Shown: positions 35,361-43,709, numbered from the stretch's first letter. The stretch: DNA of 64,000 bases from an uncultured Polaribacter sp. (GCF_947496195.1 NZ_CANMBY010000001.1:310001-374000); one strand, 5' to 3'. Notes: generated from the letters alone by a model not told the origin. Numbers and translations: made by a program.

Positions 35361-36122
35361 ATGAAAAACTTACTATTTTTCATAGGATTGTTATTGACTT
35401 TTAACAACCTATCAGCTCAAAAAAAAATAACAGAAAACACAAAAGCTAATGGTATAGATGATGTTTACATACATGTTAAATTCGCAAACAATATTGTAGT
35501 TAAAAATTGGGATAAAAACCAAATAGCAGTAGAAGCAACTGTAAATATAGATGATAATAAACGTAATGATTATTTTTCTTTAAAAGCAGATAAAGTAGGT
35601 AGCACCTATAAAGTAGCATCAGATTATGGAGATTATTTTAAAAAATACAGAAGCTATTATTCTTACAACAAACATTCTCATGATGATGATGAAAAACACG
35701 ATGATAAAAAAGAAAATAACGAATCTGATTGCCATAATCACAAACACAATAATATTGTAGACTATGTAATTTATGTTCCTAAAAATATGCAACTTAAAGT
35801 AAAAAGTATTTCTGGAAATGTAACATCAGAAAACTATGCTGGTATATTAAAATTAGATTTAATTAGTGGCAATATCACAGTTAAAAAACACTCTAAAGAC
35901 ATGTATTTAAAAACAATAAGTGGTGATATAGACATATATGTTGCAGATGCAAAATTAGAAGCAAAAACTTTAACAGGTGGTGTTTATTCTGATTTAGATA
36001 TCAATTTTTCTAAAAACAAAAGAAAAGGTTATGGTTCTAAAATTATTACTACCATTAATAAGGGGACATCTAACCTTAGATTAAATACAATAAGTGGAGA
36101 TATTTTTCTAAGAAAAATATAA
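35361..36122 (+). CDS. Exported DUF4097-like protein with His-rich insert, copy 2
   Basis: A 253-residue exported protein: signal peptide to about residue 20 (NLSAQ), a beta domain, a His/Asp-rich insert at about 104-131 (six His at 105, 107, 113, 125, 127, 129 plus Cys124), then DUF4097-type repeats with the recurring SGNVT/SGNIT/SGDID/SGDIF turns (about 145-253). Last gene of the ECF operon, followed by a terminator. Likely periplasmic or surface located; metal binding by the insert is inference. Confidence 0.8.
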   Translation: MKNLLFFIGLLLTFNNLSAQKKITENTKANGIDDVYIHVKFANNIVVKNWDKNQIAVEATVNIDDNKRNDYFSLKADKVGSTYKVASDYGDYFKKYRSYYSYNKHSHDDDEKHDDKKENNESDCHNHKHNNIVDYVIYVPKNMQLKVKSISGNVTSENYAGILKLDLISGNITVKKHSKDMYLKTISGDIDIYVADAKLEAKTLTGGVYSDLDINFSKNKRKGYGSKIITTINKGTSNLRLNTISGDIFLRKI

Positions 36123-36143
36123 TTATTTGTATTATTTAATAGT

Positions 36144-36178
36144 AAACCATTTTCAAAAATTTGAAAATGGTTTTTTTA
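36144..36178 (+). terminator. Terminator of the ECF sigma operon
   Basis: AAACCATTTTCAAA (36144-36157) pairs with TTTGAAAATGGTTT (36160-36173), followed by a T run to 36177. Confidence 0.82.
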
Positions 36179-36185
36179 TTTAAAG

Positions 36186-36356
36186 TTACTTTTTATAAAG
36201 TTTTAATTCCCTTTCAAAAAATACTTCCTCTTTTTCTTCTGGAAATTTAAAATTATTACAATAATAAATTCTTCTTGCATAAAGCCTAACTTTTAAAGGT
36301 TTTAAAGGATTTACTTTTGTGCAAACAAAATCACCAGGCTTAAATAAATTATTCAT
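36186..36356 (-). CDS. Small protein of 56 residues, likely real
   Basis: An ORF too short for many gene callers, and the only gene content of the 370-base gap between 36123 and 36492. It runs from ATG 36356 to TAA 36186. The protein starts MNNLFKPGDFVCTKVNP, continues with LKVRLYARRIYYC and ends with EEVFFERELKLYKK. The order F-GD-V, RRIYYC and V-FEREL is the signature I recall of a small Flavobacteriia protein family of unknown function, and the first part resembles a small SH3/KOW-like barrel. It has no signal peptide. It is convergent with the ECF operon. Confidence 0.68.
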   Translation of the reverse strand: MNNLFKPGDFVCTKVNPLKPLKVRLYARRIYYCNNFKFPEEKEEVFFERELKLYKK

Positions 36357-36492
36357 GTTGTAGTTTTAAAGAAGAAATTCTTAATTATTTAAAGGTAGGT
36401 TATAAAAGTTAATAATATATGTCTTTAATGAAATTCATTTATTTTTAAAAAACCAAATCATTTTAGAAATGGCTTTTTAGTATCTTTAATTA

Positions 36493-37527
36493 ATGAAAAA
36501 ATACTTCTTTTTAATTTTTATTTTTATTTATCAAATAGAATTTACTCAATCAAAAACAGCAAATAGCATGAAAAATAAGTTCGAACCAAAAGATGGTAAA
36601 GTATTGGTTTTTGTTGGGCAAGATTTAGAAGCTTTGGGAGGTGTTAAGCAATATAAAAATGGTTATCTAGATCATTTTGAAACTCCAGCTGGAATGACTT
36701 TATATTCAAATTTATCTCCTGGAGATCAATCTTTCACACTATTATTAAAAGGGTTAGATGGGTTAAAAACCAAAGCAAATTGGGGAGCAGGAGATACTTG
36801 TGCACAATATTTTATAGATGATGAACAATATAACAATACGATGATTGCTATTGGTTTATCCATGGTGAATCATGAGAAAAATGTAGCTAATGGCAAACAC
36901 GATAAATTAATTATTGAATTAGGAGAATGGATAAAAACAACCAAAAGACCTGTTTTTTTAAGAATTGGCTATGAATTTGATGGTTGGGATTGGAATAACT
37001 ATAAGAAGAAACACTTTTTAAAAGCTTGGAAACACATTTACAATATATTTAGAAAAATTAAAGTGGATAACGTTGCCTTTGTTTGGCAATCTAAAGGCAC
37101 TGGTTCTAACCAAAAGGTTTTAGAAGATTGGTATCCAGGAGATGAATTTGTAGATTGGTGTGGATACTCGTATTTTAATAATCCAGATGAAGAAATGATA
37201 CATTTTGCCAGAAAACATAAAAAACCTGTTTTTATAGCAGAAGCTTGCCCTGTTTTAAAAGATGATTTTGGCAATTTCCATGCAGATTTAAAAAAGAATC
37301 CAAAATTAATTTGGAAAAACTGGTTTGTTCCTTTTTTTGAAACCATAGAAAAAAATAAAGATGTTATAAAAGCCTTTAGCTATATTAATGTGGATTGGAA
37401 ATCTCAAATGATGTGGGCAACCAATGACTACTTTAAAAATGTAGACTCTAGAATTCAAAAAAGTGAATACATTACAAAAAAATGGTTAACAGAAATTGCT
37501 AAAGAAATGTATATAAAAACTAATTAG
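36493..37527 (+). CDS. Glycoside hydrolase, clan GH-A, GH26-like
   Basis: A 344-residue exported enzyme with an N-terminal signal sequence (about 1-20). The TIM-barrel pattern fits family GH26 (beta-mannanases and beta-1,3-xylanases): RIGYEFDGWDWNNY gives the likely acid/base Glu161, FVWQSKGTG and WYPGDEFVDWCGYSYF form the middle barrel, and FIAEACP gives the likely nucleophile Glu250. There is no sorting domain and no lipobox, so the product is probably periplasmic. It precedes a carbohydrate-associated repeat protein, consistent with polysaccharide use, but no SusC/SusD pair is in the window. Confidence 0.75.
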   Translation: MKKYFFLIFIFIYQIEFTQSKTANSMKNKFEPKDGKVLVFVGQDLEALGGVKQYKNGYLDHFETPAGMTLYSNLSPGDQSFTLLLKGLDGLKTKANWGAGDTCAQYFIDDEQYNNTMIAIGLSMVNHEKNVANGKHDKLIIELGEWIKTTKRPVFLRIGYEFDGWDWNNYKKKHFLKAWKHIYNIFRKIKVDNVAFVWQSKGTGSNQKVLEDWYPGDEFVDWCGYSYFNNPDEEMIHFARKHKKPVFIAEACPVLKDDFGNFHADLKKNPKLIWKNWFVPFFETIEKNKDVIKAFSYINVDWKSQMMWATNDYFKNVDSRIQKSEYITKKWLTEIAKEMYIKTN

Positions 37528-37608
37528 TATACTTAAAAAAAAATCAATTTTATCTTTTTGTATTGCTCTTGTATTGGTTTATTCTTAGCCTTAAGTAATA
37601 TTTGTCTC

Positions 37609-37616
37609 TATATTTG
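37609..37616 (+). promoter_or_regulatory. Candidate -7 promoter element before the repeat protein
   Basis: TATATTTG, 25 bases before the ATG at 37642; the nearest -33-like triplet is TTA at 37585-37587 (21-base spacer), so the match is partial. Confidence 0.35.
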
Positions 37617-37641
37617 AAAATCTATTATAATTCAATTAAAC

Positions 37642-39207
37642 ATGAGAAAATTTTACATATTAATTTTAATTTTCAATATTAATCTTGGGTTTTCTCAATC
37701 ACTTCCAATTGATTTCGAAACTTCAGTAACAACATCAGATTTTCAAGATTTTGATGGAGGAGTTGGTACTGTAGTATCAAACCCATATTTAGATGCAAAT
37801 AACACAAGCAATACTGTTGGTCAAATTATAAGAAATGGAGGTAAAGTTTGGGCAGGCAGTAAAATTGTTCTAGAAAATAATTTAGACTTCTCTGTAAAGA
37901 CAAAAATTACTATGAAAGTGTATAGTACTGCACCAATTGGTACCACAGTAAAATTTAAGTTAGAAGGCACAAGTGCTCCTGCAGAAGTAGATGCTTTTAC
38001 AACAGTAAGTGGTGAATGGGAAACATTAGAGTGGGTATTTTTAGAAGCTTCTAATGAATTGAATCAATTAGTTTTTATGTTCGATTTTGGTAACTTAGGT
38101 GATGGCTCAGCAACCTCAGTATTCTACTTTGATGATATTGAACAAGTTACTGGACCTCCAGCTCCAATACCAACAACACTCCCTATTAATTTTGAGAATA
38201 ATGTAGTAACTTCTGACTTTCTTAATTATTCTGGAGCTACAGTAAGTGTTATAGCAAATCCTCAAAAAAATGGAATTAACACAAGTAATACTGTTGGTAA
38301 GTTTATTAAAGATGGAGGTGAATTCTGGGCTGGTAGTAAAGTATTACTATCAAACAATATAAACTTATCTACAATGTGGCAAATTTCTATGAAAGTTTAT
38401 TCCACTGCACCTATTGGTACAAGAATAAAATTAGAATTAGAAGGCCCAGATGGAAAAATAAATTTAGATTATTTAACAACAGTTTCAAGTTCTTGGGAAA
38501 CTGCTTCTTGGAATTTTCATGGTGTAACTGGTAATTATAATAAAATTAATTTTTTATTCGATTTTGGAAATGTAGGTAATGGTTCATCAAATTCTACTTT
38601 TTTATTCGATGATGTAGAACAAATTATTGGTAACAGTATCCCTGATCAAGTTGCAATAACTTTACCTGAAGATTTTGAAAATGGTGTTCTAGATTCAGAT
38701 TTTAGAAATTTTTCAGGAGCGTTTACAACAGTAGTTGCTAACCCAAAAGTAAATGCCAATAACCCGAGTGCAACAGTAGGTAAATTTGTAAGAAGTGGTG
38801 GAGCTCCTTGGGCTCAAAGTAAAATTAATTTAACTGATTTTTTAGATTTTACCAATTTAAGTGCGCTCTCTATGAAAGTTTATACTGAAGCACCTGTAGG
38901 AAGTTTATTAAAATTTAAAGTTGAAAGTACTGAAGCTGCTTTTGCAAATGAAAGAAACGTTAACACAACTGTTTCTGGAGATTGGGCAACTTATACTTGG
39001 GATTTTTCTGGTGATCCACCTGTATATAATGTAATTACATTAATGCTAGGTTACACAACACCAAATGATGCTTCTGCTAATGCAACTTTTTACTTTGACG
39101 ATATTACACGTGAAAAGAGTACATTAAGTTCTACTAATGAATTATTAATAAACAAAATTTATGCTTATCCAAACCCGACTAAAAAAGAAATAAATTTAAA
39201 AATTTAA
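37642..39207 (+). CDS. Three-repeat carbohydrate-associated secreted protein, truncated by an in-frame stop in its T9SS sorting domain
   Basis: A 521-residue exported protein: signal peptide to about residue 18 (LGFSQ) and three homologous repeats of about 150 residues at about 21-165, 177-325 and 345-492. Each starts LPxDFE or LPINFE, has a central WAGSK or WAQSK and a MKVYSTAPIG-type strand, and ends in a FYFDD(I/V) motif. Such modules accompany laminarinases and other polysaccharide enzymes in marine flavobacteria, so glycan binding is likely. After a linker the type A T9SS sorting domain begins (YAYPNPTKKEINLKI) and is cut by TAA at 39205-39207. The frame continues intact to 39381. It lies 114 bp after the GH26-like gene. 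Confidence 0.85.
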   Translation: MRKFYILILIFNINLGFSQSLPIDFETSVTTSDFQDFDGGVGTVVSNPYLDANNTSNTVGQIIRNGGKVWAGSKIVLENNLDFSVKTKITMKVYSTAPIGTTVKFKLEGTSAPAEVDAFTTVSGEWETLEWVFLEASNELNQLVFMFDFGNLGDGSATSVFYFDDIEQVTGPPAPIPTTLPINFENNVVTSDFLNYSGATVSVIANPQKNGINTSNTVGKFIKDGGEFWAGSKVLLSNNINLSTMWQISMKVYSTAPIGTRIKLELEGPDGKINLDYLTTVSSSWETASWNFHGVTGNYNKINFLFDFGNVGNGSSNSTFLFDDVEQIIGNSIPDQVAITLPEDFENGVLDSDFRNFSGAFTTVVANPKVNANNPSATVGKFVRSGGAPWAQSKINLTDFLDFTNLSALSMKVYTEAPVGSLLKFKVESTEAAFANERNVNTTVSGDWATYTWDFSGDPPVYNVITLMLGYTTPNDASANATFYFDDITREKSTLSSTNELLINKIYAYPNPTKKEINLKI

Positions 39208-39381
39208 GATGATTTTGAAGTTAAAAAAATAGAAGTATTTAATATACTTTCAACTAAATTATTTCAGTTTTATGGATATCAAAATAAAATTAACTTTTCT
39301 AATTTCTCAAAAGGTGTTTATATTTTAAAAATAACGCTAAAAAATGGCAGTATTATAAGTAAAAAAATTCTAAAACGATAG
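39208..39381 (+). pseudogene. Remaining C-terminal 57 codons of the T9SS sorting domain
   Basis: In the same frame as the preceding CDS, directly after its TAA, the sequence reads DDFEVKKIEVFNILSTKLF, then INFSNFSKGVYILKI and ends SIISKKILKR at TAG 39379. This is the canonical second half of a type A sorting domain. A single base change at 39205 would restore a 579-residue protein. Either a recent nonsense mutation or a sequencing error. Confidence 0.85.
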
Positions 39382-39389
39382 TTTAAGTT

Positions 39390-40022
39390 TTAAATAACTT
39401 CTTTTAAAATATTCAAAAACAGTTCTCTATCAATTTCTTTGGCTCCTAAACTTGCTAAATGATCGTTATAAACTTGACAATCTATTATACGATAATTGTT
39501 ATTTTTTACTAAATGGATAAATGCTAATTTAGAGGTATTAGATACTTTACTAAACATGCTTTCTCCACAAAAAATTCCGTTAATTTCTAAACCATATAAA
39601 CCACCAACTAATTCTTTATCTAACCAAACTTCTACAGATTTTGCAATACCTTTTTTATATAAATTAATGTATGCTTGCTGCATATCATCTGTAATCCAAG
39701 TTCCAAAACCATCTTTCCTATCAATATATTTACAGTGATAGATAACCTCTTCAAAAGCTTTATTTTCTGTAATTACAAATTCGCTTTTTTGCATCACTTT
39801 TCGCATCGATTTTGAAATCTTTAAATCATCAGGAAACAAAATCATTCTTTTATAAGGACAATACCAAACAATAGGTTCTCCTTCAGAAAACCATGGAAAA
39901 ATTCCGTTTTTATAAGCGTGTATTAAGCGTTCACGAGATAAGTCACCACCTAAAGCGATTATACCTTCTTTAGTTGTAAACTCATAAGGTGGAAATTCAA
40001 TTTTATCTGAGAGCCAAAACAT
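39390..40022 (-). CDS. aat: Leucyl/phenylalanyl-tRNA-protein transferase
   Basis: Transfers Leu or Phe from tRNA to proteins with N-terminal Arg or Lys, tagging them for ClpS/ClpAP degradation. The 210-residue chain has FPPYEFTTKEGIIALGGDLSRERLIHAYKNGIFPW-type opening (landmarks GGDLSRERL and GIFPWF), the WYCPYKRMI segment and VGGLYGLEINGIFCGESMFS, all family hallmarks. Its ATG lies one base after the stop of atoE, so it is translationally coupled to the transporter gene. Function is cytoplasmic. Confidence 0.95.
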   Translation of the reverse strand: MFWLSDKIEFPPYEFTTKEGIIALGGDLSRERLIHAYKNGIFPWFSEGEPIVWYCPYKRMILFPDDLKISKSMRKVMQKSEFVITENKAFEEVIYHCKYIDRKDGFGTWITDDMQQAYINLYKKGIAKSVEVWLDKELVGGLYGLEINGIFCGESMFSKVSNTSKLAFIHLVKNNNYRIIDCQVYNDHLASLGAKEIDRELFLNILKEVI

Positions 40023-40023
40023 A

Positions 40024-41403
40024 CTAAACTAATAAAAGTCCTAAAATATAAATACTAGAAGCTACTACCATTGCAATTAGTGTATAAGGTAGAATTTCTT
40101 TTGCCTTTAATTTAGTAATGCCAAGTAAAGGCAAAGCCCAAAAGGGTTGCAACATGTTTGTAATTTGGTCTCCATAAGCTAAAGCCATAATTGCTTTTGG
40201 TAATGGTACACCTAATTGTAACGCAGACTCTACAACTATTGGTCCTTGTACAACCCACTGACCTCCTCCACTTGGCACAAAAACATTAACTAAACCCGCA
40301 CTAAAAAAGGTAAAAATGGGCAGTGTTGTTTCTGTTGATATAGATACAAAAAAATCTGATATAAGATTTACCATTCCAGATTGATTCATAATACCCATAA
40401 TACCAAAATAAAGAGGAAACTGAATTAAAATACCAGAAATATCTGATATAGATTCTCCTACTGCACTTGTAAATTTTTTAAAACTACCATGTAGCATAAT
40501 ACCTAATCCAAATAAGAAAAAGTTAATCAAATTTGGAGTTATTTTTAACTCAACTATATCATTATAATATCTAATAAAGAAGGCTAATAAGACAACAAAA
40601 CCAAAAAGCAGGGCTAAAATTTTTGAAGTATCTAACCTTTCTGCTTTAGTAGTAACTAAATCATCTTTTTGTAATTGATATATAGGTAAATCAACTTTCG
40701 TAGGCTGAGCATATTTTCCTAAAAAATAGAATAATATTGAGATTACTATTAAAACAACTGTAAAAATAAGTAGGTTCCACCAACTAAAAACAGTTTGAGA
40801 ATAATCTATATTATTAGGAATTTGATTAAGCAAACTACTTGAAGAAACCTGCTCCATAATCGATTTTATATGACCATCTTCATTAATTTTTATAGGTGCA
40901 GAACCAGAGATTCCTCCATGCCAAACCATTAAACCTAAATAACCAGCAGCTCCAATAATTGGATAACTAATTTTAATATTACTTTTTTGTGCATGTTCTG
41001 CAACTTTTCTTGCTAAAAGTGCTCCAAAAATTAAACCTAAACCCCAATTAAAAAAAGCCACTAACATTGTAGAACATGCTACAATTGCAGCACTATTGGC
41101 GGTATTTGTACAATATTTAGTAATATGCAAGATTGCATTACTAATAGGTTTGCTTAACACCAAAACATGACCTAAGACTAAAATCAGCATCATTTGATAA
41201 GCAAATACTAAAAGGGAATTAGACCAAATTCCTGTTTCCCAAAACTCTAAAATTTCTTTACTATAACTTAAAAAAGTCTCCTCAATTGGTTTTGTAAAAA
41301 CAAGTGCTAAGAAAAAAGTGAAAAACGTAAGTAAAATAGCAATTGTAAAAGGTGATGGAAGGTAATTTTTAAAAATATTTTCAATAATTTTTGTAACCTT
41401 CAT
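40024..41403 (-). CDS. atoE: AtoE-family short-chain fatty acid transporter
   Basis: A 459-residue inner-membrane protein with about 12 hydrophobic segments. The opening NYLPSPFTIAILLTFFTFFLAL, the FNWGLGLIFGALLARKVAEH loop and the late FVPSGGGQWVVQGPI motif are typical of the AtoE/TIGR00366 family, which carries acetoacetate or other short-chain acids. Substrate not provable from sequence. It is the promoter-proximal gene of the atoE-aat pair; aat is an unrelated housekeeping passenger. Confidence 0.88.
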   Translation of the reverse strand: MKVTKIIENIFKNYLPSPFTIAILLTFFTFFLALVFTKPIEETFLSYSKEILEFWETGIWSNSLLVFAYQMMLILVLGHVLVLSKPISNAILHITKYCTNTANSAAIVACSTMLVAFFNWGLGLIFGALLARKVAEHAQKSNIKISYPIIGAAGYLGLMVWHGGISGSAPIKINEDGHIKSIMEQVSSSSLLNQIPNNIDYSQTVFSWWNLLIFTVVLIVISILFYFLGKYAQPTKVDLPIYQLQKDDLVTTKAERLDTSKILALLFGFVVLLAFFIRYYNDIVELKITPNLINFFLFGLGIMLHGSFKKFTSAVGESISDISGILIQFPLYFGIMGIMNQSGMVNLISDFFVSISTETTLPIFTFFSAGLVNVFVPSGGGQWVVQGPIVVESALQLGVPLPKAIMALAYGDQITNMLQPFWALPLLGITKLKAKEILPYTLIAMVVASSIYILGLLLV

Positions 41404-41527
41404 CCTATTTATTTTTGATTAGCTAAAATACTAATTTCTTAAAAAACCGTTAATCTGCATCATAACAAAGTTTTCTAAATTTATTGTCATTACTTTTGCA
41501 AACTGATTCTTTTGATAAAAGAAAAAA

Positions 41528-42148
41528 ATGCCGAAGAAAACAAAAAGATCTAATAAACGAAGAGCAAAACTGGTTCATAAATATTACTCTAGAACTGGTT
41601 TTTATTTATTTGTTTGGGAAAGTATAAAAAAAGCAATCTTACCAATTTTAGGTATTATTTTGGTTATTTTCTTATTTAATAAATACGTTTATAATATAAA
41701 CGAAGGCTTACGAAATTTTACAGAAACTTTTTCTAGAATAACTGTTATTTCTGTTTTTTTTATTTCAGAAACTATTTTAGGATTAATTCCTCCAGAAATA
41801 TTTATTGCTTGGTCTAAAAAAACAGAAACACCCATCTTAAATTTATCCATCTTAGCTGTACTCTCTTACTTTGGTGGTTTGCTATCTTATTTTATTGGAA
41901 GAATGGCTTTAAAAGTAAATAGCGTAAAAAACTATTTAGAAGTTAAGATGGCAGACAACTTAAAAAATACTCGCAAATGGGGTGGCATTTTAATACTTGT
42001 TGGTGCATTATTACCTCTACCATTTTCTATAGCTTGTATGACAGCTGGTATGATTAAATATCCTTTTAAAAATGTTGTTTTTTTAGGATTATTTAGATTG
42101 GCAAGATTTGCAATATATGCTTGGGCAATTTTTAAAGTAGTCAACTAA
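41528..42148 (+). CDS. DedA/VTT-like membrane protein
   Basis: A 206-residue inner-membrane protein. A basic N-terminus is followed by hydrophobic segments at about 35-50, 70-90, 104-126 and 150-200. The C-terminal GALLPLPFSIACMTAGMIKY and FLGLFRLARF match the VTT (SNARE-associated/DedA) domain, whose members flip lipids such as undecaprenyl phosphate. The characteristic FxRxxR-like arginines are present near the end. The exact role is not assignable. It is followed 19 bp later by the DUF1456 gene. Confidence 0.75.
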   Translation: MPKKTKRSNKRRAKLVHKYYSRTGFYLFVWESIKKAILPILGIILVIFLFNKYVYNINEGLRNFTETFSRITVISVFFISETILGLIPPEIFIAWSKKTETPILNLSILAVLSYFGGLLSYFIGRMALKVNSVKNYLEVKMADNLKNTRKWGGILILVGALLPLPFSIACMTAGMIKYPFKNVVFLGLFRLARFAIYAWAIFKVVN

Positions 42149-42167
42149 AAACTACTAACTTTGTAAT

Positions 42168-42410
42168 ATGGGATTAACAAATAACGATATTTTTAAAAAA
42201 CTACGAGTTGCACATAAACTAAGAGACACTGATATTATAGAAATTTGTGCTTTGGTAGATTTTAAAGTTACAAAAGCAGAATTAGGCGCTATTTTTAGAA
42301 AGGAAGATCATCCTAAGTATATGGAGTGTGGAGATCAATTTTTACGAAACTTTTTAAATGGATTAATTATTCATCTTCGAGGTCCAATGCCTAAAAAAGA
42401 AAATAAATAA
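42168..42410 (+). CDS. DUF1456 protein, single-repeat form
   Basis: An 80-residue cytoplasmic protein matching one unit of DUF1456 (YehS): NNDIFKKLRVAHKLRDTDI followed by VTKAELGAIFRKEDHPKYMECGD and FLRNFLNGLIIHLRG (landmarks only). The usual DUF1456 protein has two such units of about 70 residues, so this is a half-length version. Function unknown. It ends at a bidirectional terminator. Confidence 0.85.
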   Translation: MGLTNNDIFKKLRVAHKLRDTDIIEICALVDFKVTKAELGAIFRKEDHPKYMECGDQFLRNFLNGLIIHLRGPMPKKENK

Positions 42411-42414
42411 ACAC

Positions 42415-42458
42415 AAAAAAAGGAGGAAATTTAGTTTAAATTTCCTCCTTTTTTTTAT
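42415..42458. terminator. Bidirectional terminator between DUF1456 and DUF3127 genes
   Basis: AGGAGGAAATTT (42421-42432), loop of five, AAATTTCCTCCT (42438-42449), flanked by A and T runs. Confidence 0.9.
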
Positions 42459-42474
42459 GTGAATAGCGTTTATT

Positions 42475-42843
42475 TTAAAACGGTAAATCATCTGGTTCTT
42501 CATCAGAAACATTAGACGCTGGTTGAAACTGATCAACTGGAGGTAAGTTTTGAGCTTGTGGAGCTTGGCTTAAGTTTTCGATTCTCCATCCTTGAATAGA
42601 GTTAAAATATTTAGCTTCACCTTGTGGATTTATCCACTCTCTTCCTCTTAAATTAATAGATACCTTAACATCTTGCCCAACTGCATAATTGTTTAACAAG
42701 TCTGTTTTATCTTGCACAAACTCAATCATTATCATTTGAGGATATTGCTCATCTGTAGTTACTACTAATTCTCTTTTTCTGAATCCATTAGATCCAAAAG
42801 TTTGTACATCTCCAATTAATTTTATTTTACCTATAACTTCCAT
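42475..42843 (-). CDS. DUF3127 OB-fold-like protein with SSB-type acidic tail
   Basis: A 122-residue protein from ATG 42843 (MEVIGKIKLIGDVQTFGSNG), with the DUF3127 core including FRKRELVVTTDEQYPQ and VKVSINLRGREWINPQGE. A Pro/Gln/Ala linker leads to the C-terminal DEEPDDLPF, which resembles the DDDIPF tip of single-stranded DNA-binding proteins that recruits repair and replication enzymes. The family is thought to be OB-fold nucleic-acid binding; role undetermined. A longer frame to 42873 overlaps the upstream gene and is rejected. The gene follows the flavin reductase by 5 bp. Confidence 0.85.
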   Translation of the reverse strand: MEVIGKIKLIGDVQTFGSNGFRKRELVVTTDEQYPQMIMIEFVQDKTDLLNNYAVGQDVKVSINLRGREWINPQGEAKYFNSIQGWRIENLSQAPQAQNLPPVDQFQPASNVSDEEPDDLPF

Positions 42844-42848
42844 AATTC

Positions 42849-43709
42849 TTATTTTAATAAAAGTACTCTCCAAGCACTTTCTACATCATTTTTTTGTAAA
42901 TATTCTTGAGCAAATGTATGTTTTTTTGTCTTTTCTAACCCTATAAATTCAGGGTGTTCTTTTCCAAAGTTATTAACAGCTTCTTCTGTTGGTAATTGCT
43001 CTACATTTCCTAATAAACCTAAATTGTTCCCAGTAAGAATATCACTATTTCTAATATCAGAAGGTATAGCATCTACCCCAATTCCTAAAGTAGCAATTGG
43101 CTTTGGTATTTCGAAAAACCCATCTCTAGCTCTAGAATAATAGCTGCCTCCTGCTCTTGCAACCAAGTCTATTTTATGCTGATCTATACTACCATCTTCA
43201 GCTAAAACATCATCAGCAATATGTATTTTAACGACTTCACAAACTATTAAATTTCCTGCTCCACCTTCATTCCCTGTGTAAATAATATCTGTTACCTTAC
43301 ATTCAAATTGCACAGGAGATTCAGCAACTCTAAAAGGTTTTACTTCATCAGATTTTAGCATAGTTAAACCCGATTTTTCAAACTCATTTACACCTTTTGC
43401 ATACATTGTACTACTTAAAGACATTTGTTGTACAATAGCATAATTTACTACATTAATCACAACTTCTTTAGTTTCTTCTGCATTATCTAAAGTATGTTTT
43501 GTGGTATTATTTCTAACACTTCTTGCAGGAGAAAAAATTAATGTTGGCGGATTTGAACCAAATACATTAAAAAAAGAAAATGGCGCTAAATTAGGATTCC
43601 CTTCAGCATCAATAGTACTTGCAAAAGCAATTGGTCTTGGAGCAATTGCACCTAGTAAATAACTATGTAATTTACCAGTAGAAATTTCTTTTGGATCTAT
43701 AGAAAGCAT
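42849..43709 (-). CDS. Flavin reductase-like (FMN-binding split barrel) protein
   Basis: A 286-residue cytoplasmic protein of the flavin reductase-like domain family. The opening YLLGAIAPRPIAFASTID, FSFFNVFGSNPPTLIF and KDTxxN-like NNTTKHTLDN segments are typical, with GAGNLIVCEVVKIHI later. Such proteins bind FMN and either reduce flavin or act in degradation pathways; substrate unknown. It is 5 bp upstream of the DUF3127 gene. Confidence 0.85.
   Translation of the reverse strand: MLSIDPKEISTGKLHSYLLGAIAPRPIAFASTIDAEGNPNLAPFSFFNVFGSNPPTLIFSPARSVRNNTTKHTLDNAEETKEVVINVVNYAIVQQMSLSSTMYAKGVNEFEKSGLTMLKSDEVKPFRVAESPVQFECKVTDIIYTGNEGGAGNLIVCEVVKIHIADDVLAEDGSIDQHKIDLVARAGGSYYSRARDGFFEIPKPIATLGIGVDAIPSDIRNSDILTGNNLGLLGNVEQLPTEEAVNNFGKEHPEFIGLEKTKKHTFAQEYLQKNDVESAWRVLLLK

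Noticed and set aside
36357..36492. Possible RNA gene or second small ORF before the GH26-like gene
   Set aside because: AT-rich, no stable hairpin, no tRNA-like arms and no ORF with plausible composition.
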